Below are positions 54,301 through 64,000 of a DNA stretch of 64,000 bases, piece after piece. Below the pieces are notes generated by a model that was not told the origin of the DNA, ran no database searches, and saw only the letters and a program-made list of their open reading frames with translations. Made by a program: the position numbers and the translations under genes. Every line of letters begins with the position of its first letter. Position 1 is the first letter of the stretch. This DNA is from Nymphalis io (lineage: Eukaryota > Arthropoda > Insecta > Lepidoptera > Nymphalidae), in the NCBI RefSeq assembly GCF_905147045.1, contig NC_065907.1, positions 3,658,001 through 3,722,000 of the forward strand, in the 5' to 3' direction.

Positions 54301-55479
54301 AAATTAAAAACACTAAGGCATAAGTCCTTAAAAGAAATGGGACTAATTGCAAGGAATCTTGACGGACGGACGAACGGAAGAACAGCCGCATCGTGGGAAG
54401 TGGGACAGTGTTACGTAACCGGTATTTGTTCGCCGGCCAGCCTACACAGGTACATCCTTACAAATGCGTACGACCTTGAATGTGAACTCAAAGTGTAAAC
54501 AGCACGTGCTCGATGCATTGTTTTATGGCGGCTCGTTCGAAACGCAACGGCCGTACTAGGATTTTAACGTATTGTAACCGAATCGCATTACTGCACTCAG
54601 TGCTAATATTTAACGTTTACGAGCAGCAACTGAAAGAACGAATTCTCGGTTAGGTAAAATTTTTTACATTGAACAAGAAAACATGTTCACAGAAAATAAA
54701 GACCGACTTGTATATATTGAAAATAAACGAAATTTTAATCCATCAAAAAGCAGAAATTAATAAAAAACAAATTTTCGATTCAAAACACGTCGATGTAGAC
54801 TCAGTAAAGACAGAGAGACACATGATATGTTGGGCACACAGTAAAACGAAACCCTTTCGAATTCACGCGAAGCTGGATACACGTGTCAGATGTCAAGTTC
54901 CATTCACGTTGATTCCATCAAACACGTCCCGACGCCGCTGCCTTTACATAATGTATGTGCGGAAAGTGGAAGCGGTAGAATGGCGTCGAAGCCTGGCATC
55001 GCGGCTGCTTTTACCCCGTTTTGTAATTGAGAGACGAACGCACAAATCTCTGCCTGGAAGCGAGTAATATTTGCCTACACATCAAACTTTCACTATCGTC
55101 GTACGCTTTCGTTTTTATATCCGCTAACAGCAACGGGCCAGCTTTGTTATTCTTCCGCGATTTTTTCTTTTTGTGACCAACAACCGACATTCAAAGCCGT
55201 GTCGAGGGCTTACACTACAAATTTAATACGTATTTTTTCGGTTCTATTCTTTATAAATATAAAAACGAAATTTAGTTTCTACAATACATAATTGATGGTT
55301 TTGCGAATATTTTGTTTTATAATTTTTAGTTTTTTTTAATTTCATATTTTGAAAATTGTCAAATTTCGATCAAATCACAACTATTATCGTTACAGCTGCG
55401 TTTCTCATTACTTTGTTAAGTACTATTGAGTTCGAATCATTATGACCGACATAAAAATATGTATTATTATTGTTTTTTA

Positions 55480-55955
55480 TCAAAAAAATCATGGTGAAAA
55501 ACAATGAAAAGTTCATCAACTTCGCTGTCCAAGACGAAAACATCGCTAAAATAAAAAAACGTATTGAAGAAACGTCGAATAAATATATGGACTATAGCAG
55601 AATAGCAATTTAGAAAAAAATCAGGAAATCATTTATGAAAAAAGAAGGGGGCAAAATTATTAAAGTGATCCTGTTTTTACACGACAATGCGTCAGTTCAC
55701 GTTCACACGGTGCGCAAGAAACTGGCTTCGATGAATACAAAAATCCACCTTACAGTCCAGACGTATGTTTCAGCGACTACTTCCTATTTCAAAATTTTAC
55801 TTCTGGAACTATTTTCTAGGACGATGAACAGTCATAGTGGAAAATTTTAAGGGCAAAAGCGCGAACAATTTTTTTAGCGGGATACAGGCTATACAAAAAA
55901 ATGTAAAAAATGCACTGAAATAAAAAGGGATAATGTTAAAAAATATATACATATA
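55480..55955 (+). pseudogene. Mariner-like transposase remnant
   Basis: The frame at 55635-55850 contains VILFLHDNASVHVHTVRKKL, matching the HDN region that carries the second catalytic Asp of mariner transposases. In a shifted frame just downstream it reads NPPYSPD and then SDYFLFQNF, the region with the third Asp of the DD34D triad. A frameshift therefore separates the two. The upstream part (55480-55630) is too eroded to place, and no terminal inverted repeats were recognised. This is dead transposase sequence within osa intron 1. Confidence 0.7.
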
Positions 55956-56209
55956 TAACATAGATTTATATTTCATCTTTTAATACTCTAGGCTCAGAAT
56001 TTTTTAGCATTCCCTCGTATTTAATTAATTTTAATATTGATTCTATTTTATCAATCATTCGTCAATCACATCTATCATATAAGATTTGACTCTATTTAAA
56101 TTCAAATTCATTGTAAATAGTCGCCGATTATTTGACTGGCGAAGTTCTTTCATTCAACCAGTCTACAGTGAATAGTAGATGATCAATGATGTACCTGATG
56201 GTATAGTCG

Positions 56210-56485
56210 ATATGCCCCCATAGTCTCCTCTCCCTTTTTGAGGAGAAGGTTTTGGAGCTTATAACACCACGGTGCTCCAATGCGGGTTGGTGGAATACAT
56301 ATGTGGCAGAATTTCAGTGAAATTAGACACATGCAGGTTCCCCTCAGGTTTTCCTTCACCGTCAAGCATGAGATGAATTATAATCACAAATTAATCACAT
56401 GAAAATTCAGTGGTGCTTGCCCGGATTTGAACCCACGATCATCAGTTATGATTAACGCGTTCTTACCATTGGGACATCTCGGCTT
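56210..56485 (-). mobile_element. tRNA-derived SINE, Metulj-like, 3' end truncated
   Basis: Minus-strand copy of the same family. The head lies at 56440-56485 (plus strand 'ttgggacatctcggct'), the B box is slightly mutated ('ggatttgaaccc'), and the body is complete through 'ctcctctccctttttgagg'. The terminal 'cccagcagtgggacattcac' segment is missing. Confidence 0.8.
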
Positions 56486-57279
56486 ATAGTTGACATATCG
56501 TTTGTGAATGTAACGTGTTTAACATAAACGGAGTACGACATTGTTCTTGACGGTAAAGTAATTAGTAAATATCTACTTGTATACCAAGACGGTTGTGCGC
56601 TCTGGTACCACTTAATACACCAATAAAAGTTTGACGATGTTAAAATATCAAAAAAGAGAAAAGATATCATTACCCTTTTTTTTAAATATTTACCAATAGA
56701 ATCTTAAAATTATGATAAATGACTATAATTACATTTTACAATTTTAATCCATTTGATTTTCTCCCATCGTATTGCCATTTTTTCTAACATTATATATATT
56801 ATTACAACATAATATATATTTTTCACAACATAAAAACAACAATTTATTTTGTGTAGAACTTAACAATTTTAAAGTTAAAATAACAAAATACATAGATTTT
56901 TGTATAACACAACAGTTTAATGTAATGGTTTGCATAAACAGATGACATATTTATAGTGTAAAATACACTATGAATACTAAACGAGAACTTTTTTATGTAA
57001 TGCCTGGCAGAAAATCCACTAAACCAATACACATAAAACTTATACCAATAGATGCAGCAGCATTTCGGTGATGGTTTTTTTTTAAAGTTATGGATGTGAC
57101 AGGATGTGAATTTCATATTCTTGTTTCTAATAAAATATATGATTCAAAATTATTCTTATACATATACCAATACCTCACTGATGTTATAATTCAATAGTTC
57201 GAGTGAATTGTGATTTTTATTTAATGCTAATAATAGAGCACTACAAGGCAGCTTCACATGTGCAATGGTATTGATTTTA

Positions 57280-57339
57280 TTCCTTTTAATTAATTATAGA
57301 CTGGACTGTAAAGTTAAGTCTATAATTAATTAAAAGGAA
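57280..57339. repeat. Hairpin: 23-bp perfect arms, 14-nt loop
   Basis: Left arm 57280-57302 ('ttccttttaattaattatag' plus 'act'), loop 'ggactgtaaagtta', right arm 57317-57339 exactly complementary. Confidence 0.9.
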
Positions 57340-57854
57340 AGTTCATTATTTTCCTGGCTATTGGGAAATTATGAAACACCTTGAATAACTAATTTATAGC
57401 TGAACAAGGAAAAATTTTAATATAATATAAAAAGTTTGCAAGAAATGGTTCTACAAATATAATAAGATATTTTTAACTTCCTTCAAAATAATTCATTTTA
57501 AGTACAAATAGAAAGTTTTATCATTGCAAACGAAAGATTTTTCGTCAAATACTTCTTTTTCATCTTATAATTTTTTAACAAGTGTAGAAATCTTAAGAAC
57601 TTAGAAAATAATCATGCAGAATATCAATTTTTAAATAGTATACTTAAGACAAAAACTGATGCGTTGAACGACGATTAAAATTATGATTAATTTAGCAATT
57701 TTACAAAAATAGTAAAAAATAAAAAAAAAACATGTTACAGACAGAGAACAACATTAAGAAACAAAATTAAGTAGTAATATAACCACAACTGAATAAAATT
57801 TTGCACATCAAGCAATGTAAGACAATTTAGAAAAGGTATATTATTAGTTACAAA

Positions 57855-58065
57855 TTGGCCAATGTGCAAATGGGCCGCCTGATTGTAAGTGGTAACCACC
57901 AGTCATAGACATTAGCGCTCTAAAGCCAATCCTTACATCGCCAACACACCGATAACCTTGGGACCTAAGATGTTTATATGCCTTAGGCACATTGGCTCAC
58001 CCTACAAACCGGACTACAAAAAATTATGTGTTGCTGTTAACCACAAAGTATATTGACCTTAAGGA
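57855..58065 (-). mobile_element. Poly(A)-tailed interspersed repeat, old minus-sense copy
   Basis: Contains 'aaatgggccgcctgattgta', 'ccttgggacctaagatgt' and 'cattggctcaccctacaaac'. Strongly diverged, and the poly(T) end is not recognisable. Confidence 0.6.
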
Positions 58066-60089
58066 TTAATGGTTACTTTTTTTAAATGGTATTTAATTTG
58101 TTTAAATAGAATACTTTTAATAGAGTTTGATTTATAATGAGTACATAGTATTTATGTAGGGTATATGTTATGGGAAATAAATATATATGTTGTTAGTTAA
58201 CAAACAATAGTAAATCTTGTGTACATACTGACACTCCTTACAAATGCTCCATAATAGTGATGATTGATTATTTATTTGTATTTTTTGGTTAGTCACTCAG
58301 ATGTTGAAGCTACTATTTTATTACTATAAAAGACACTAACAGTATTTTGCAGTAGAAGATGTTAAAAAAGAGCACTGAAAACTACTGAATGTTTTTTTTA
58401 TTTGTTATTTAACAATTTGATTGAACGGTGATTGATAAAAACCAACTAACATCACTGTCCATTCGAAATGATAACTGTCTTAGGATGTTAGTGACTAAAA
58501 CTGACATATATAAGAAATATGAAAAAAAATTCTTAATACTACCAATTGTTTTTGTTGCTGTAACATACCCACAGATACATTTTTACAATTCATATTATAG
58601 TTATGTTATTTTCTATATATGTTATGGGTAAATATTAATTTAGTGTGGTAACACCAGAATTATGTTTTAAGTATCAATTAGAACGCATTCTAAAGTATTT
58701 AATTTAAAAAAAGAATACCTTTCTAGTTACATGTTTTATTCTAGTATAAACTACACCTTGATGTGAGGAATTTTAATGATAAAATAAAATTGAATATAGT
58801 ATTATCATTTTGTGGCCTAATAAATTTGGTAAAAGGATTCTACTGAAAATAGGCAAGACATAGTAATTATGTTTAAATTTGTATTGAAAGTGTTGAATAG
58901 TTATAAAATTTTCTGAAAATTTTTAGTTAGAAATGTTTAAGTATCAAAAGTAATCATATTTATATATTTGGACTAACATAGTGAAGCATCTTAAAAAAAT
59001 GTGAATTACACTCTTTTAATTCAATTCTTTGTTATTAAGAAAAAACATACTGTTTGTTTTAAAAATAAAATACAAAATAAAAGTTATCATAATGAAAGTA
59101 GAAGAAAGACTATGTTTAGAAACTATATTTGAATATATTTCTGAATGTTCTAAAATTGTTATTTTCATTATAAAGATTTTATCTTTGTGGTCGTGACATA
59201 TAATAATAGTTAATGTAATGTAGTTAACTCCAGATTATGCTTTATACAGTCCATGTAACAAAAATAATTATTACTCAAAGTATTATATATAATATAGTAC
59301 AAATATTCGAGAGTATATAGTATAAGAAACATCGGAAAGAAAATATAAACAAACTATTTGAAATAATAAGACTCCAGAGTACATACAAGAACTAAATACT
59401 GATAATTGAGATTATTATTAATCATTATGTATTTTGAAAAGTATCCAATACATTGACATAATAAACTGTAGAATTTCAGACTGCATTGAAATATTGTGTC
59501 TAAATATCAATCAAAATGACAACAGTACTTCCGGCTAAAAAGCGAGTTCACAATTTGTTCTAAAAAATGCTCAATATTTTTAGCTAATATTTCATATATT
59601 TATTATAAATCCTACAAATCTCTAAGACACAAAATTGTAAGTAAATTTGATGTTTAAGTAAGACAAACTCTCGACTCAGTAAAAATTGAAATTAATAGAG
59701 AGTTTATATAAATTTTTAGACTACAAGGGGATGGAATATCAACATGTATGCCAAATTGGCTATGATTGTTAAATGTATTTCTATCCCGATTACTTTACAT
59801 GTGTCTGCCTTTAAAAATAATTAGTTAATATGCAGTCCTGAACAATCTTAATTAGATGAATAATGACAACCACAATCATAGTTTCCATTTTTACATAACT
59901 AAAATCATTCAGTAAATATTTAGATGAATTTGATAGGTGTTTAGTCATTATCTTTTTGTACTCTAAATATTTTATGTATATAATAAATTTAAAAAACTTG
60001 ATAACTTATAATTCATTACAGGTCATGTTTTCACTAAATACAATTCTAATATTATTATCCTAAATTAATATTAAAAATGAATAACTTAC

Positions 60090-60632
60090 CGTCGAATTTC
60101 TATATGGACTTGATTGAGGATTATATGGTGGCATTGGCCTTGGCTGTGGCCACCCGGGCGCGGGCCCGTAACCTCCAGGTTGGTCATAGCTGTTGGGGTA
60201 GCGATGCGGTGGCGCCCCGCTCGACTGGAGTAACGAATTAAGTGTCGGCGTGGGCCCGGGAGCTTGTGACACCGCCTGCCCCGGAAAATATCTTTGCTGC
60301 GGCGGCGGACGCGGTTTGCCGGGAAAACCGGGCCGTTGAGCATAATAAGGATCCGCGCCCTCCGGGTAACGATACGATCCATACTGGTCCGGCAATGGCC
60401 GTTCACCGCTCCGATCGTGGCCCGGAGCTTCACCACCGTCGCGTGGCAGGCCCGGATCGGCCGACATCGGCGATTTACTCTTTGTGTTCACAACGCCATC
60501 GGGCGGAACGCGCCCGACGGACTTGTCGGTGCCGTTTTGTAATAGAACGTTCCGAGATTCACTGAGCTGTTCCGATGGACTCTGATCTACGTTCGCTTCG
60601 CTTCGCTGAGACTCAGCCTGCGTCGCAGCCAT
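60090..60632 (-). CDS. osa: osa (ARID1/BAF250) coding exon 1, contains the start codon
   Basis: Encodes residues 1-181 of Osa, the ARID-containing subunit of the Brahma (SWI/SNF, BAP) chromatin remodeller in the nucleus. The start is ATG at 60632-60630 (MAATQAES). It has A at -3 and G at +4, and an in-frame TAA lies 57 nt upstream at 60692-60690. The exon ends ACG|GTAAGT in phase 0. The product is disordered and rich in Pro, Gly, Gln and Tyr. The key evidence is a block at about residues 111-138: PQQRYFPGQ, then GPTPTLNSLLQSS (126-138), which matches the N-terminus of insect Osa as I remember it (PQQRYIPGQ, then GPTPTLNSLLQSS). After it come PPHRYPNSYDQ and Pro/Tyr/Gly-rich sequence. No folded domain is expected here. 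The ARID lies much further downstream and outside the window. The exon is GC-rich in an AT-rich setting, as expected of real coding sequence. Confidence 0.93.
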
Positions 60633-61130
60633 GTTCGGCTGGTAGCGGCCGTCCCTGCTTACACTAGCTTTGGCGATCGACCGGCTCACTTACGTTACAT
60701 CGAAAACGGGCGTCGGATTGCAAAACCGCGACGCGGACACTTCCATCACTAATATGCCAAATAACTTCGCACTAATAGTAACGCGAATATGACGAAAAAT
60801 CGTTCACCGTTGCACACACATCGATCACATATCTACTCCATTCGCGTAAACGAGGTTATGGAAAAGGTTACATATCTAGCGGGCGCTTTTGTCATATTCA
60901 AACTGAACATTTCATATCACTTGCACATTTATAGCACTACGGACGTAAACACTTGAAACTAAACTCATTCCAGCTTTTAAAAATGAATGAAATCCTCAAA
61001 AACAGAACAATAGAATCACGAAACTTCCAAAATTATTGGCGTCCGCCATTAGCGGACTTGAAATTCTACAGCGCTTGACGACGCTTTTGCCTATCTTCAC
61101 TTCGGTGACAGAAAATAAAAATACAGAAAT
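60633..61130 (-). promoter_or_regulatory. osa: Presumed osa 5' UTR and promoter-proximal region
   Basis: This is the stretch immediately upstream of the osa start codon. It contains an upstream ATG at 60746-60744 in good context (G at -3, G at +4) that opens an 18-codon ORF ending at TAA 60692-60690, in frame with the main ORF. A start-stop element ATGTAA lies at 60700-60695. A donor-like GTAAGTGAG lies at 60693-60685. A short inverted repeat GTCCGC/GCGGAC occurs near 61040-61056. I see no clear TATA box or initiator, and the transcription start cannot be placed from sequence alone. How much is transcribed leader and how much is promoter is inference. Confidence 0.5.
60690..60746 (-). other. 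Upstream ORF of 18 codons in the osa leader
   Basis: ATG 60746-60744 in context GTGATGG; reads MEVSASRFCNPTPVFDVT and stops at TAA 60692-60690. It is in the same frame as osa, 57 nt before the osa ATG. It could reduce translation of osa if the transcript includes it. The peptide has no recognised domain. Confidence 0.45.
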
Positions 61131-64000
61131 TATAGCATTTAAAGGCACGTTATTAATTTTAAGAAGTTATTTAATATATTTTTTATTTTTCTATAAGATA
61201 TTTTTGGACTAAAAGCACCAAATACAGAAAATAAGGCAAAAATTATCTGTGCATGTTTACATTTCCGTAATACTGGGACCACGTAGTAACTACAATAATA
61301 CCAACATTTAAAATAGTCTATGACCAGTTCCGCTGGCGCCAAGAACATCTGTACCTATATTCACTCTCTATAACTATTTGTAAGTTAATTTCAAAAGATT
61401 AAATTATTAAAAAATACATCCTCGAATTCATTATATGACTAATAAAATAATTATATATTTAAAATCTTAATTTTGTCCACTCTAATTTTATTATTTAGAA
61501 AAGAAAGTTCGCTTATGACTTCAAATACCAACTTAACGACATTAAAGTTTACTTTCTTGAAGTTTCTTACAACTCCAAAGACAATGAAGTATTATACTTA
61601 AAAACAGTAAGTGAGTAATCTTTTATAAAAAAGCTTAACAAATAAAAGTTTTTAAGTGCTATAAGTAAATATATTTAATGTATATATGTATATACTTTTT
61701 ATTCCGATCAAAGGATAGGATTGCCTGCCTACGCTTTATACTGAATTCATTGACCTATATAAAAATTCAAAAGTAAATTAAATTATTTTTCCTATTATAT
61801 AAGTATGTTAACTTTTTACCTATTCCTGTTAAAAAGTTTTGTCGTCAATAATGTTGTATTTATTTTAATATGGTAAATTACCAAACCAATAGTGAAGTGA
61901 CTTAATGTCTGATGATTAAGTTATTATCATTAATTTCTGTAAATAATAATAGTGCCATGATAAATGTTAGTTTCACTAAGTAGTATTATATACAGTCAAT
62001 TATGAAGGCATTAGTACATTCGAAAATTTATATTTCAGTTTTGAAGTTTTTGTTATTTTAGCTTTGTTTTTGTTTTTTACTTTTTAAAATATCTTTGGCA
62101 GAAATATAAATAATATGGTCTTTTTATTTTATATTTTACTTAAATTTAAACAATAATAAATTAATGATACAAATTAAAATACAATTTTACAAGTAGTCAC
62201 AAAAGGGGTTGCCATATTTAACAATTTTGTTTTGTCCAATTTGTAATTTACATCTAAAACGCTAAAATATTTTAGGATTCTAGATTTGAAGTTTTTTTCA
62301 GCTCTGTATATTATGAATAATACCCATATATTAAATTCATGCATCATCAGTAATGTGAGAAAGATTTAGAAGGTTGTTTGTTTAATAATAATAATGTCCT
62401 CCAGAACGATTTTGGCCACGGCGGCCAATCTCAAGAGAGATTAGCCAACTACGCAGGAGATAATAAAGTGCACAAGTATGTGCGCAAACACAAGTGCACT
62501 CTCTATTCCCTAACTCTCATAATCCGATGGGACGGCAATCCGACACGACCGGAAAGAGTTCAGGCGCAGGACCAACGGCTTAACGTGCTTTCCGAAGCAC
62601 GGGAGTAAGCACTCAACTTCCAGACTCCGGGCTGTTACTGAGAAATTTCTGACAGAAAAAACCCAATAACTTTTTATTGGCCCGACCTGGGAATTGAACC
62701 CAGGACCTCCGGGTCTGCGGCCTTACATCAAGCTACTAGACCAACGAGGCAGTTATTTGATTAGGGTTACTAGCAAATAGAAACATTTAATTTTCGGTAC
62801 ATGTAAGATATTGACAAAAAAAATTGATCTAATGAAAGGTTAAATAATTATATGACTATCATAGCGCAATTGCTACTAGCCAACATTTGGATGGGATTGA
62901 TGTATAAATCTAATTGTGCCTCATTCCGGTACATCTGATGAGAAATACAACTTTGTTATGGAACACAAAAAAAAAAACTAATTTACTTGTATTATTTAGC
63001 ATCCAACTGTCAATGAGCAATACAGATTCTACAAATTGTTTATAATAAATGAAACAAAGTAGAGGTTATTTAAAATTGTTTTTATTTTGTTGTACAAAGA
63101 AATGACCGTTAACACTGATGCAAAAATATTTTCTTTCGAATTTCAATAATATGCCGTGTAGACTTTTTTTTTAATTTAAGGCGTTAATTTTATTTATTAT
63201 CACGAATTTAGCATTAGGATTAACATTAACAAGTTATGCATTAAGATTTTTATATTGTGTTAACATTTATTAAGTTAATGCATGATTGTGTTATTTTCTA
63301 AAAACACTTATTATTTGTCTACTTTTAGGTTTTTTAATAACTCTGTTCAATACTGACAGTTAAATTATTTTCGAATATTTATCGCAACAGAAATTAATGG
63401 TTTCAAATGATATTCTATTGAAGAAAACTTATTCGAAATTATAACCAACTACAAAAATCGTTAATTTCAAATTGAGCGAATGATTTTATATGCCAAATAT
63501 ATAATATGTATTTTTAATTAACAATAATAATTGGATAATTATAAAAATCTATAAAAGTAGGTATAAATTAGTTATGGCATAAAATTATTCTAAACAACTA
63601 TAAATCTCGTAATATCCTAATTTAAGTACAAAGATCACGGTATATTCACATAATTATACTGACAGAATGTGATGACAGATCTTTTGAATGTAGCTCGCCT
63701 TGTTAAACATGCATAAGCTGCATATTTCTACCGCGTATTTTACAATTTTGTGCTCAATCTATACACATTTATACATCACACAAAATACATTTTAATACAT
63801 TTTAGTTTATTCAAAAAGCAAAGCTGAGAATTTATTTACATCATTTTATTGAATGGGAATGTAATTATAGGATGTTTTTCAAAGTTTACAAATAAGTATG
63901 CGTAATTTAAACGCTTCTAATACTGAAAAGTTATTATAGTTTCAATAGTTCGATGCTGGAATATCTTTGTTTATCCAAAAATTTTCTATTTATTCTGCAA
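61131..64000. other. Upstream intergenic DNA of osa
   Basis: AT-rich DNA with only short random open frames. The sole identifiable element is the tRNA-derived SINE at about 62380-62752. No divergent gene is visible within this 2.9 kb. Confidence 0.6.
62380..62752 (-). mobile_element. tRNA-derived SINE, near full length
   Basis: Read on the minus strand, the element starts CTGCCTCGTTGGTC, with an A-box-like TGGTCTAGTAGC and a perfect RNA polymerase III B box GGTTCAATTCC (plus-strand positions 62690-62700). A tRNA-unrelated body follows and ends in an (ATT)n tract. The body includes a hairpin-forming GTGCACTT...AAGTGCAC-type segment around 62468-62500. It is not a functional tRNA gene: the head lacks a complete acceptor stem and runs into the body. 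The head is of a kind common in lepidopteran SINEs, from memory. Confidence 0.75.

Larger units (their letters stand above)
40466..60089 (-). other. osa: osa intron 1 (19.6 kb)
   Basis: Runs from donor GTAAGT at 60089 to acceptor CAG at 40466-40468. I find no further convincing coding exon. Open frames inside it are short and of random composition, or belong to transposons. It holds a mariner-like remnant (55.5-55.95 kb), three SINE copies, four poly(A)-tailed repeats, a Jockey-like LINE split by an RTE-type LINE (44.6-46.4 kb), two strong hairpins (43452-43493 and 57280-57339), and a GC-rich island at 42330-42490. The stretch 50-54.6 kb has few repeats and mixed base composition, and may contain regulatory sequence. 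Comparison with a related genome would be needed to show it. Confidence 0.8.

Noticed and set aside
54669..55067. 132-codon plus-strand open frame
   Set aside because: Composition is random-looking (many Arg/Lys/Cys, no domain or repeat), there is no splice or promoter support, and it lies within osa intron 1.
60242..60565. Plus-strand open frames over osa exon 1
   Set aside because: Antisense shadows of GC-rich coding sequence.
62680..62752. tRNA gene
   Set aside because: It has a perfect B box, but it is continuous with a SINE body and lacks a complete cloverleaf.

Overview
This window looks like AT-rich nuclear DNA from a lepidopteran, probably a nymphalid butterfly. Two things suggest that. 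The interspersed repeats are typical of butterflies: tRNA-derived SINEs ending in 'cccagcagtgggacattcac', a poly(A)-tailed repeat containing 'gggccacctgatggtaagtgg', and RTE-type and Jockey-type LINE remnants. The only convincing host gene is split into short exons by very long introns. I see no prokaryotic features, CRISPR array, operon or rRNA. The species assignment is inference.

The one host gene is the 5' part of osa (ARID1/BAF250, the ARID subunit of the Brahma SWI/SNF remodeller) on the minus strand. Four coding exons can be read with exact splice sites. Exon 1 is 60090-60632 (start codon, 181 codons). Exon 2 is 40301-40465 (55 codons), exon 3 is 26912-27061 (50 codons) and exon 4 is 15230-15292 (21 codons). 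All boundaries are phase 0. Together they encode the first 307 residues, a Pro/Gly/Gln/Tyr-rich disordered N-terminus with the conserved block GPTPTLNSLLQSS. The ARID and C-terminal BAF250 domains must lie beyond the left edge. The introns are about 19.6, 13.2 and 11.6 kb, plus at least 15.2 kb, so over 98% of the window is non-coding.

Layout from right to left in transcription order: 61.1-64 kb is upstream intergenic DNA with a tRNA-derived SINE. 60.63-61.1 kb is the presumed 5' UTR and promoter, with an 18-codon upstream ORF, a start-stop element and a decoy donor. Intron 1 (40.5-60.1 kb) is the most repeat-loaded: a mariner-like remnant, SINEs, and a Jockey-like LINE disrupted by an RTE-type LINE with a target-site duplication. 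Intron 2 (27.1-40.3 kb) holds a 1058-bp inverted-repeat DNA element with a 4-bp target duplication and decayed coding pieces, a 42-bp perfect palindrome and a cluster of ETS-like motifs. Intron 3 (15.3-26.9 kb) holds a SINE, a repeat inserted into another copy of its own family, and a GC-rich island. The intron 4 portion (1-15.2 kb) holds a 44-bp perfect palindrome, a 61-bp tandem duplication and another GC-rich island.

I found no clearly new protein system. The best leads are the phase-0 modular design of the osa N-terminus, the leader ORFs, the isolated CpG-rich islands in the introns, the 1058-bp DNA transposon and the long perfect palindromes.
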